64,000 bases of DNA from Todiramphus chloris collaris. Lineage: Eukaryota; Chordata; Aves; Coraciiformes; Alcedinidae. Of this stretch, positions 11,353-22,389 are shown piece by piece. Both the position numbers and the translations under genes were made by a program. Numbering within the stretch: position 1 is the stretch's first letter; the number at the start of each line of letters is the position of its first letter. The stretch covers positions 10,897,108 through 10,961,107 of the forward strand of contig JANVCC010000073.1 in NCBI GenBank assembly GCA_025345505.1, in the 5' to 3' direction. The notes beneath the pieces are model-generated. The model saw nothing but the letters and a program-made list of their open reading frames with translations, did no database searches and was not told where the DNA came from.

Positions 11353-14300
11353 AGAGACAATATTAAATTCTCCCATAATGCTAATAATGAGTAACATCAT
11401 CTTGACTGAACAAACGAATTATGGTTTTTTGACCCCTGATGGGACAGATGTCAAAACATAGCGCAATATATATTACTCAGTTTCATTAAACTGAATGGCT
11501 TTAAAAATGGAAGCATCAATAAAATTGAGGGGAAAATATCATGGGATAAGCCTCATAACAGGACCATGGTAGCACTTCTTGCTGTAATGCAGCTGAGTGC
11601 TAAGATTACTTTGCAAGGGAAATAACTCTCATATCCAGACTATTCAATCAAATATTAAGTTATATTGCCACTATAGGCAACCAGGAATATAAGTAATAGG
11701 AAATGTTTATTATGCCTCTTCTGGTATCCTTAGTTATTAAGCTATTGTTTCAGCAGTAACAATAAGCAATATGTATATTTTGTTTCCCAAGTAATTTGTT
11801 GGAAATTAAGTTTCACTCTAGTGTTTATATATTAGTCTGATCAAGTGCTGCATTATCTTCTACACTTCTTGGTGGTATCTACGTTTTAGGCTTCTTTTTA
11901 TTAAGTTTCTTGCTGAAATATGATGTATTAAGTAAAGGCTCCCCATAGTAAATTATATGGGTTTCTTGGTAATATCACTGCATTACCCTGCTCTGAATGA
12001 TCTTACGTGTCTCATTAGCATAACATGAACTGCATAGGGAGTTTAATCTCCAGTCCTACACTTCTTTATGCACATCTTCTTCTCCCCATAACTTCATTAC
12101 CACAGGCTAGGAGTTTAGGCAGATCACCAAACAGGGAGGGGACAAAATCCTGTTCCAAGATGAATGACTATAACAGCCTACAGGAATACATGAATGCTCT
12201 CTCAATGATCATAGCAAATAGGGGAATGGAATGAAATCTCAAGCCATACATATATCATTTTTACCTGCCCTGCATACCTAATGACAGGGGAAATGAACCA
12301 ACACTTTACCATAGTGCCATAAGAGAAAAATGAAGGCACAGATTCTTCTTGTGGATTTTGTGCACCTCACTAAGCCATTCAAGTCAGGATCATAGTTCTT
12401 CCATGCCTCAGTGTGAGAGAAACAGGAAATTATAGGAAGCAATATAGGTCCTATGAAGAAACCTTTACAACAGAGCCTTTTGTTAGTGTGTTATGTTCTA
12501 CTGCCACTGTGTAAGCATATTTTCCATACCCATTTCTTGATATGGTTATATGGGCACATGAATTGAGACCCTTGACACCTATGCACAGAATTTCTTAAAA
12601 AAAGCAGAATTCCTATGTTCTTTTCCTAGAGTCGGAGAAAATTGCACCAAAAGAGATTTTGTATAAAAATATTTCATTATATATTATTCTGCCACAAGGG
12701 AAGTAATAGGGTTTTTTTATGTTTTAAAGTAAGTTTCAAATGAATGACTCAACCTAAGTATATTCAAAGCACTGAGCAGATGGGTTAAATAAATAATGAC
12801 TTAATTATAGATAGCTTTAATCTTTAGGATCTGATAGGCTCTTACACCTGCACTTCATAATTAGAGATGGGAAAACTTTGATTTGTTTGACTTTCAAATG
12901 ACAAAGACTGATTCTTCTTGAAAACAGCTAAAGTTGTTACAGATAAGATTGATCTTCTCAGTAACTTGGCTCACTACAAAGTACTTTGGATCATATCAGA
13001 CATGTGTGATATAAATTTAAAGTGCTTTAAGAAGCCCCTAAGTGCAAATTTATCTTATATATCTTAAGATCCCACAAGACAAAAAGATCATTTTCCAGGT
13101 ACATAGCTAGCATTTCTTAAAAGCTCTAAAAGGTGTTCATAGAAGAAGCCTCCATGGCTTAGTAAGAGTTGCCATACCTTACAGTGTAGTTATGACATTT
13201 TCAAGAATGCCTGTTTAAATAGCTATGTATTTTAACAACATTTTTAAATGAGTTTGCTTTTTGTACTCATAAAAGTTGCTGAGTTTTTTTGGTTTTGTTT
13301 TTTTTTTTAAACTTGGAAAAAAAAAATAGAAAGAAAGTATGTATTAAAAAAGCAACTGTAGAAACCACTTTGATAGGACACACACCTACCTGGATAAGAG
13401 GAGACAGACTCCCAGATGTGAGCAACAAATATAAAATGCCTCTAAAATATATACTGTTATTTATTCTGATCACCAAAGCATTTGTTTAATATAGTTTACT
13501 TGGTATAGCTTGGTTTTGAAAATGAATTATACTAAATGTATGGTATTTTATTAGTAACATGAGTGATCATAGCTTCTGAAGATTTCTCCCTGGCTGAGCC
13601 CAAAGCACAGAACACAGGAGAACAGAGTTAACCTGCCAGCTGTGTGACTGTGCTGTGCTTCTTAAATGCACCACATTTCAGAAATGTTTGGTATTACCAC
13701 ACTGAGTGACATGCTAAATAAGAAGATATGAATGTTTTGTTCCTGAACTTCTGAAGGGTTAGCCCAAATAAATAAAACCACTGAGCTTTTGATTTAAGTT
13801 ACGATTTTCAAAGATCTACCAATCTTTGAAACAGAACCTTCTGCTTAGAGACTGCAACCTGTGTTTTACTGGAAAAGTGCAACTGTTGGTACTTTTTTGC
13901 CTTATCATTGTGATCTCTCAGCTCACAGCATATGACAGTGGTTCTCTTCTGTTAATACAAGGCTATAATGTTTGTATTTTTCTAAATGCTAGCACTGGGA
14001 AGGGAGGTGAGCCAGTACAGAATCTTCCCTTATAGCCCCTTTGGGCACTAGTCAACTGACTTCTGGTTATCAGGAAACCTCTCTGTAAGAACTCCATGGA
14101 TTTAGGTATTTAAATGATACACTTCCTGTAGTGGTATATTCCAAAGATTTTCAAATTCAACAGAACATAATTTAAACAGGAACCAGTCCCCTCTCACCCT
14201 TTCTAAACAAAAAGAGTCTGCTTATTGTTTAAGTTATACCAGAAAAATGAAATGTGTAACCTGCTTCTAGTGTAGGATTTATTCATGTTTCCTTATAGAC

Positions 14301-15816
14301 GTTTGCAGATATCTATGATTATATTTCAGCAAAACCACCATATTCCACTTTGCAATTTACAACTTTTTTTGTCCTTTTAAGAAAGGATATAGAACATTGC
14401 TTTTGAAATACCCTTAGGTCCCAATCACATTGAAGTTTGTACTTCTTTGCGTTCTAGCAGAGGTTCTGTTATTGTTATCATAATACATAGCCTCTCATCC
14501 ATCTTCCAACCACACAACAAAAAAAGGAGAATTCTGGACATAGTCCTGTCACAGCCAGTGGGAGCTGTACTAGACCTGCTGCTGTTCTACATTTTCACCA
14601 CTAGTACTACAGTAATTCCTATTTGGATTGCATTTCAGGTGAAAATCAGGATTTTGGTCAAGAACACACCAAAGCACAGCAAAATTCAATTGATGTTTAA
14701 ATTTACTTACACAGATTTACAACTATTTTCAACAGGGCTGAGCTTCATTCAAAGGTTTAGTATAAATTAAATATATGTAATTAAAATCATATTTAATTTG
14801 ATGGAGATACTTACATGCTCAAGAGAAAATATGCACTACACATCCTGATATTATAGCACTTGCTTACTATATGTATGCTCTAGAAAAGCAAAAGGGAGAA
14901 AAAAGAAAAGACTGGAAAAATAAGATCTGGAAGTTTTCAGGGAAGTGGCAGAAACATTTATCAAGCCACTGACATGCAAACACTTGTTGGATGAACACTT
15001 GACAACAACAATTGGGCACTGCTTTAAGCAGACATTGCCTAGTATTCATCTACTGTGGGGAATTGCAAAGCATGACTGAAAAAGATCACTTGGTGTGTCT
15101 GAATGTATTTGGAAAAACTCAGGGAGTATATCAATTCAGTTCAAAACAGAAATACAAAAGCATAAACCCATGGAAATAACATAGTTGATACCAGGGAGAG
15201 GAAAAAGAAATGTGTGGGCAGTTTCACTGGTTGCTTCCTCTGGAAATAAAGAAGTGCAAATAATAGAGTACATATAAGCTGTTTTGCAGGACAGTGGCAG
15301 ACAGTTTCTGACGCAAACAAGAGACAACAAAATCTAAGGTCATTTATCATCATTCAGCAGTGCTAAGCACTTGCAGAATCTAGTTCTTAAGTTCTACATG
15401 TTACTATTTCTGCCTCTTTGCTTTCATTCCTTGTGATTATTACTCATGACTGAAAACATCTCTGACATTTCATTAAAAACAAAAAAATGGCACCTCCATA
15501 TACAGAAACACTCTGCTGCAGGACCTGTCTTAGCTCTAGATAAAATCTTTGCTGCCTCTATTAGCTTTCTTTCAATAGGACTTGTTGTTAACAATTAATT
15601 AAAGAAAAATGACAGTATTATAAAATATGCTCTTCTCTGAGGAGTTAGTCCACTAATATATTATCCTCTAGTTGCCTTATTCACAGAAAACTTTCTATTC
15701 TGATTATTTAACTGGTGTAAGTCACTAGCAGTGGACTATAGAGAAGTATAGAGTCAGAAACAAATCATAAAGAAAACATTTACGTTACAAACAATTCATG
15801 GCAAACACTAATGACC
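11353..15816. other. Unique sequence, no gene seen
   Basis: About 4.5 kb of AT-rich DNA. The only clear substructure is a T run followed by an A run (13284-13327). Open frames reach 107 codons (14447-14770) but show no motif or plausible splice context. Confidence 0.55.
13284..13327. repeat. T-rich run followed by A-rich run
   Basis: T tracts at 13284-13308 are followed after AAACTTGG by an A tract at 13317-13327. The two halves could pair as a low-complexity hairpin. I see no gene meaning. Confidence 0.75.
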
Positions 15817-16579
15817 TGAAAGCTGTGCAGCCATTCAGCGAGACTTGGACAGGTTGGAGAACTGGGCAGGGCAGAACCAAATGAGGTTTAACAAGGATAA
15901 ATGTAGAGTCCTGCATCTAGGTAAGAATAATAAATTACACCAGTACAGACTGGGAGGTGATCTGCTGGAGAGCAGTCTTGTGGAGAAAGACTTGGGAGTC
16001 CTGGTGGACAACAAGTTCTCCTTGGAGAAGCAAAGTGCCCTTGTGGCCAAGAAGGCCAATGGTATCCTGGGGTGTATCAAGAGGATCGTGTCCAGCAGAT
16101 CGAAGGAGGTTCTCCTCCCCCTCTACTCTGCACTGGTGAGACCTCACCTGGAGTATTGTGTCCAGTTCTGGGCTCCCCAGTTCAAGAGAGACAGAGATCT
16201 GCTTGAGAGAGTCCAACAGAGGGCTACAAGGATGATCAAGGGACTGGAGCACATGCCTTATGAGGAGAGGCTGAGACACCTGGGGCTCTTTAGTCTGGAA
16301 AAGAGAAGACTGAGAGGGGATTTGATAAATGTTTATAAATATATGAGGGCTAAGCATCAAGAGGAAAGGGACAGCCTCTTCTCACTCATGCCTTGTGATA
16401 AGACTAGGGGGAATGGATATAAGCTGGAGCACAAGAGGTTCCACCTTAACATGAGGAGGAACTTCTTTACAGTAAGGGTCACAGAGCATTGGAACAGGCT
16501 GCCCAGAGAGGTTGTGGAGTCTCCTTCTCTGGAGATTTTCAAAACTCACCTGGATGCATTCCTGAGTGACCTGTGTTAG
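15817..16579 (+). pseudogene. CR1-e ORF2 C-terminal fragment, open frame
   Basis: An open frame from the 5' truncation point to a TAG at 16577-16579; its first ATG, at 15845, gives 244 residues. In an active CR1 this part is the RT palm end, thumb and conserved C-terminal domain. Visible marks are [76 protein letters not shown] and [10 protein letters not shown] near the end. The catalytic FADD box, RT fingers, endonuclease and ORF1 are absent because of the 5' truncation, so the product could not retrotranspose. I see no promoter of its own. Confidence 0.9.
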
Positions 16580-16620
16580 GGTAGATTAGGTTGTAGGGTA
16601 GATTAGGTTGTAGGGTAGAT
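16577..16620 (+). repeat. 17-bp tandem repeat in CR1-e 3' UTR
   Basis: The unit TAGGGTAGATTAGGTTG lies at 16577-16593 and 16594-16610, and a partial third copy TAGGGTAGAT at 16611-16620. The first unit supplies the ORF2 stop codon. CR1-i has a single undivided 3' UTR here. Confidence 0.9.
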
Positions 16621-16709
16621 TATATGATCCTGCCCTGGCAGGGGGGTTGAACTCAAAGATCTCCAAGGTCCCTTTCAACCCCTAACACTCTGTGATTCTG
16701 TGATTCTGT

Positions 16710-18317
16710 AATGGACTGATACAAGAAAATATATGACAATTTTCCTCAAGGCAACAATAGATCTTCAGTGGCATCACAGTAGTAGAGAATCTACAAATAA
16801 GTCATGGAAAACAAACGGAAACAACCAAAACTTATGTCAGTCAGCCATAACTTAACTCAGGCTTAAACAAGCAACCACAGTTAAGGCAGGACAGCCTGTG
16901 TACAGCATCCGAGAGAGCAATGTGTGGCTACTGATATGTTACCATTTACTCCTCAAATATACAGTTAGGTCCATTCCTAGTTGGATCAACTACAGCTGGC
17001 TTTTGACATGCATCAGAAATGAGCCAAACTCCTGCCTTGGTATCAGCAATGTCTTACTCTTGTTCTGATAAGCCATAACCAAAAGAAGAGTCAACCTGAT
17101 TTATATTTCTTTTTGTGACAGCAGGTTCAAAGCAGATACAAATGTTTCACTCTTTCACTTTCTGATCTTAGGGATGTACTCCCCTGTCTGAGCAAATGCT
17201 AAGTAGAATGATAAACACACAGTTAAAGGAAAAAAGAAAGTTACAGGCTAATAAATTTTATTCTTTTTCATTTAAATGGAAAAAATAGCAGATTAAAAAA
17301 TGCTTCTGTCAATTTGGATCAACAGAACATTCATTTTACAAATTATTCTCTTGATAGCAAACATAAACAATATGTGAGAGATATAAATTGGAAAGATCAA
17401 ATGTCATTAAGCTGTTCACTCAACAAGACAGCATCAGAAAAAGCAACATGTATATATGCCATCACAGCAACATGTAAATACCTCAGATTACACAATGATG
17501 TACAGTAGTAGTCCCATTTGACTACTGATGATTGTATGCACGTTTGTCTTCAAGCATAAACTGATCTACATGTTTAGATACCTAATTTAAGCATCAAAAA
17601 TCCCTACGTTTGGTAAAATTTAAAACATTACATTAAAGAAGAAGCATCTTAAAGATTAAAACAGTATTTGGGGCAGGGATCTGCAGCACATATTATAATG
17701 CAGTACCAGGGTGATTATCTTCAGCCTTCATTAAGTGTTCTGAATATACTTCAAAGCTTAATTGGCATATTGTGATAAATGTTTACATTCTTTGTTACAG
17801 CGGCAATTATTTGAAATGTCAGCTTCTCCTGCTATGCTACTTCAAACAGGCCTAAACTATAAAGGAGGTGGTCTTAAAAATGTAAATTTTCCTTAAAATT
17901 GTTACAGGCAAAAGTGTTTATTCATTGCCAGAGTGTTTTGATTGCATTTTATTATTTTTACATTTTGCTGCTACTATATCTGAAACCTCATGTACTATTG
18001 GTGACAGTATCTGACAGTTTTATTGCTTATTTTAATCTTATTAAGATAGTTATTGAGTTGTAATATTAAACAGTTCCTCTGCATTTATTAAATTCAGTTA
18101 AGCTCAGTCAGTAGCTCACATTTTATTTTAAAAATAAAATTTATAAAATAAAAATATTAATTTCTTTTTGTCAAAACTACATCAGAACGGTACTGGTAAG
18201 ACTGCACGTCAATAGTCAGTACACTAGGCTTTCTAACAGGATTTTTTCACTCACTATACACACCTGAGCAAGTTGCTCAATTTCTCTGTCCATCTCTGTA
18301 TTCATCTTGCATATTAG
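16710..18317. other. Unique sequence, no gene seen
   Basis: About 1.6 kb, AT-rich, between CR1-e and the first LTR. No recognised repeat or coding signal. Homeobox-type TAAT motifs are common around 17700-18150, but this is expected from base composition. Confidence 0.5.
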
Positions 18318-18322
18318 GCATG

Positions 18323-18791
18323 TGTAGTGGGTCTGGCTGGGCTGCTTTTCCCCATCCAGCCCTCATGCTGTAGCACTGGGAGCTGGAGGGTGTTGATAAC
18401 ACACCCGTGTTGTGACTGCCGGTGCTCACACGGCACCAGAGGATGGGGGGCAGGAGGGGGGAGAAGATACAACCAGCCTGAGCTGACCAGTGGGCTATTC
18501 CATACCATATGACATCAGCTCTACTATAAAGGGAGAGGGCAGGAGGAGGATGGGGGGGCATTCTGCTTTGTCCTCCAAGCGGCTGCTGCGTGTTCCCGGA
18601 GCCCTGCTTCCTGGACTCGGCCCGACATCGCCTGTGGACGGGAAGTAGAAAATAACATCTTGTCTATCATAACCCACACCCCTGTGCTTTGCGTCTTATT
18701 CTCTCCCTGCGTGCCGTGCTGAAGGGGGTCGGGGGGAGTGATAGAAGGGCTTGGTGGGCACCTGGTGCCGTGCCAGGGTCAACCCACCACA
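18323..18791 (+). mobile_element. Solo LTR of an ERVL-like avian retrovirus (LTR-1)
   Basis: A 469-bp LTR bounded by TGTAGTGGGT and ACCCACCACA, which are near-perfect inverted ends. It is flanked by the 5-bp target duplication GCATG at 18318-18322 and 18792-18796. Inside are U3 with TGACATCA and a TATA box (18510-18530), then a GC-rich R-U5 half. No primer-binding site, gag, pol or env lies on either side, so it is a solo LTR left by recombination between two LTRs. The 5-bp duplication fits class III (ERVL) elements. CpG sites are frequent compared with the flanks, suggesting moderate age. LTR-2 is the same family at roughly 94% identity by hand alignment. Confidence 0.9.
18510..18530 (+). 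promoter_or_regulatory. LTR-1 U3 core: TGACATCA and TATA box
   Basis: TGACATCA (18510-18517), a CRE/AP-1-like site, is followed by 7 bases and then TATAAA (18525-18530). The upstream segment CTATTCCATACCATA belongs to the same module and is echoed in the other LTRs here. Promoter function is inferred from position in U3. Confidence 0.6.
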
Positions 18792-19207
18792 GCATGATAA
18801 TAACTTTACAGCTGCTCATTTCAGTAGTGTTAGAGGACACAGACAGAAATCATTATTAAGATGCAAATCCTTGTTTTCTCATAAAATCTACAGAACAGAG
18901 TATTATGATGATTTTAAGAATTTCCTAGAGAATTGAATTTGCCAGTCCAACCACCAGTGACAGCTGATTTACTTTACCTAGTCTATAGTTCCATACCAAT
19001 CCTATTTCTTCGGAAGTGCCCTTATCATTTCATCCCAAGTGTGAGAAATAGTTCATGCAAACACAATGGCCAGACTGTATTTTTTCCTAATAGCTAGGAG
19101 ACACCTGTAGACTCTCAAGAGGGCAAATCAGACCACTTGACATCCAGGTCATTGCTTTAGGAGAGGTTGGTGGATTTGGGCAAACCATACAACGCATATA
19201 ATTAACA

Positions 19208-19223
19208 CACTATAATTATAGTG
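19208..19223. repeat. Perfect 16-bp palindrome
   Basis: CACTATAATTATAGTG is its own reverse complement. In AT-rich DNA this can arise by chance, and no function is implied. Confidence 0.8.
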
Positions 19224-19585
19224 CACAACAGAACTGCACAGATACCACAGGGTATCCAACAACCTATTTCACTACTTTCTTAATTTTGTTCTGACACAAA
19301 TATTAATCAAGACATCTCAAGTGGAACTTGATGGAAAAATCTAAATGGCCTTATGTATCGTATCAACTGTGAAGTCAGTATTAACAACCACTTCTGTGCT
19401 CACAGCATTGATTTATGCTTAAAGCCTGTTATTTTCAGTCCTGTCTCATATATGAAGCTTTTACAAATACAATGGACAAAAACAAAACCAGAAGTATCAT
19501 TTCTCTTGTGTTTAAGATCAGGAATCTCAGTATTGTTACCCTAAACTTTATTAACACCTTGGTGCTCTGATATGATCCACTATAA

Positions 19586-19682
19586 AAAAAATCAACCAAC
19601 CAACCAAACAGACAACCAAAAAAACCCAAACAAACAAACAAAAAAGCAATAAACAAACAAACAAAAATCACAAACACACAAA
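19586..19682. repeat. Imperfect (CCAA)n and (CAAA)n microsatellite
   Basis: Tandem CCAA units near 19594-19606 pass into repeated CAAA units up to about 19665 and end in CACAAACACACAAAAC. Confidence 0.9.
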
Positions 19683-22389
19683 ACTGTGAACCTGTTTTCA
19701 GACTAGTAATTCAGGCCATGCTCATGTCCACTGACAGCAGAGCAGAAAAGACAGGGACTGGATTTTGAATATAATGGGCCCACTTCAATAACCCATTATT
19801 TTTTTCTTACATCAGTGGAATTCAGTGTAGAGCCACAAATTCAAGATATTTCATATATCTTTTCACGTAAAAGCATGGAATAATCTCAAAGTAAACACCT
19901 GAGGAACATGTAAAATTACCACATCCTGCAAGAATTCATACAAACTCTGTCATCATGCATTGCTAATGTGAAACAGGACAAAAGTCACACATCTTCTTCC
20001 ACTCAAACTGGCATAACACTAATAGTAACTCTGAAGAATGCAGACAGTTTAAACCAAAGAATTTTAGAAAACTGAGTAAAATCCTCCCTCTTGGAACACG
20101 TCATTGACTTGTATCATAGATTAGTATTTCCAGTGACACAGGGACATAATAAAGGGAAATTACAAAATCTTAATCCTCTAGTCAGTTAGTAATTCCCATT
20201 AGAAATATCATACAGGACCCAATTATAAATTAACATCAATAATTCAGTGAAGCAGGTCTTCTGTTCTCTAGAGGCCAAAGCTTCTGCACAAATCTTACCT
20301 TGTACTGATATTTACCAGCTCCCTTCAGAAAGCACAGTCTTCTCTCTGTCAGCTGTAACAGCAGCAAGGCCTATAGTTTACAGCACCATGTAATGCCAAG
20401 AAGGGATGTGAGAGTCATACAGTTTGAATGTGAATGGAATGTATGGGCTAAGTCAACCCAAAATAATGAGAATCATCCTTTCTGAGCATGAAAAATTTAG
20501 AAACACTGCCTTTTAAATCTCTGTTTTATTAACCTTTATCAGCTGCTGTGAAACCAGCACATGATGAGATTTTTGAACTTTGCTGTCAGTAGCTAAAGGG
20601 TAATGCTTGTAGTGATTGCTGTTTTGCAAAATCATAATTCTTATATCCAAAAGGTCTTCTGTTGGATTTATTCTCAAACAATTACCAGGTGGCACTGGGA
20701 GAAAATGAGCATGCTCTGGCTCTCACACAGGACAGAGCCAGGAGACTATCTACAATTACTGACTTTCAGCCCTGACTCCAGAAACTAAATCAGGGTCAGC
20801 AAATTGCTTCAGGTGAGAGGGCTGTTTCCATTCTTAGTTATGGTCAGTGCCCCAGCATATAGATGTGGGACTGTCAGCTCCCAGAAGCCTACAGCCAAGT
20901 TCCTACTGACATCAACAGAACAGATGAACAAAACACTCATCTCACAAAGCCTTTGCAAAGTTATTAAATTTGTAGTTACATAGAAAGAGCTGACCAGCAA
21001 TAGGTTGAGCAAGACAAAGAAAGACCTGCAGCTTAACCCTTCCCTACTCTTGGAAAGCTTTATAAAAACTATCCTTTGGGGAATAATGCACCCCAGTAGT
21101 CCCAGAGGAAAAATCCTTCATTACAGTGTCACTTTGGAGTGATGTTTTAGGAAACCTCAGACATTTCTGCAATAGTATAGACTGCAAGATGCTAATGGGG
21201 ATGGACAACATCTCTACCAAGTGAACATGAATATTAAGGCAAAATGCACTAACCTTAAATTTAAGTTTTTTGCCTGTATTGAGTTATCCCTCTGAAGATT
21301 TAAGGTAAGAGAAGCTCCACGGAAAGCATCCAAAAAGGAAAGTTATCCCAACCAATTCTTTCCAGCATTTCATGTAATGGATTCAAGACTCACTGAGGGA
21401 GCTGGGCTCATGTTTGGCAGATAGAGCCAAGAAACAGAAAGGTCAGGAGAAATCAGACTCACTGGTTGTTAATAAAAGATTAAAAGGGAGAAACCACCTG
21501 AGTAGCTTCTTATAAGTGAGACTAGAAGCTATCAGACAGCAAAGAGGCCCTAGATGCAGGGTCAGCGATCCTTAAATAAACCTTGAACTTCATCAAAAAA
21601 AAAAAAGACCTGAGAGAGGAGCTGAAAGGATTTTCACTGGCAGGCTGGCTACTTCGAGTTTCCCTGCTGCATTTAGTTGTTTTACAGAGATGAGTACAAA
21701 ACCACTCTTTTCACATAGATGATTCTAGCAGGTAAAAATCCCAGGACTTTCCCAGATAAAGTTTTCAATATACTCTTCTTCCTTAAACAAATTATGTATG
21801 TGGTTCTCTGATGAGTGCTCAGGAAAGTAAGCCCACCAGTTTCCATCATCTACTGTAGGAATACTAGGAACTGAAAGAAATTAAAATCTAGTATCACCCA
21901 GAAAGCAAAGTATCTCAAAGTAGAAAGCCAATAACCAACTGGGTAAGAACTGTCAAAGAAGGAATGACACTCTGTCAAAGCACAGCATTTTGACAAAAGG
22001 ATTATCATGGTCCTGAATTCTTTCAATTTCCCCCCTATTAAGCCTCAGCACTATAAAGCAGGGAGAGGTGATGCCATGTGCCCAGGCAAAGCAGCAACAC
22101 TAGGAAGCAGTGGTAATAATGAAAACTACCAGCCAAACGGGCACATAGTGACAGCCATTTCCATCTTCTAGCCCATCCATTGACAGATGTTGCTCCTTAC
22201 TACACATCCCAGAGAAGATCTAATCAGTCTCACAGCTACAGCAGATTTGCATTAAAGGATTTTTTTTCCTAGATGTTTTGAAAAGTTGAGAATGTTTCCT
22301 TGAACTATATATGTAAAATATGTAAATCCAGGCATCTTTTTCAAGAGGTGCTGAGAATGGATGAGCTTCAATTCAGCACATTATCACAG

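Larger units (their letters stand above)
15817..16709 (+). mobile_element. CR1 LINE 3' part (CR1-e), least decayed coding end
   Basis: A 5'-truncated CR1 starting inside the RT palm, at the equivalent of CCATTCAGCGAGACTTGGAC, just after the FADD box. It runs through the whole C-terminal domain and the 3' UTR with the stem CCTGCCCTGGCAGGGGGG (near 16629-16646) and ends in TGTGATTCTGTGATTCTG. The 763 coding bases hold one continuous frame, so it is among the youngest CR1 copies in the window. The 3' UTR begins with a 17-bp tandem repeat not seen in the other copies. Confidence 0.95.
18797..22382. other. Unique sequence, no gene seen
   Basis: About 3.6 kb without a recognised transposon or exon. 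It holds a perfect 16-bp palindrome (19208-19223), a CAAA/CCAA microsatellite (19586-19682) and an A12 run near 21595. Confidence 0.55.

Noticed and set aside
15935..16360. Open frames on the minus strand across CR1-e, up to 141 codons
   Set aside because: They are antisense to the CR1 ORF2 fragment, and their length is a by-product of its codon composition.
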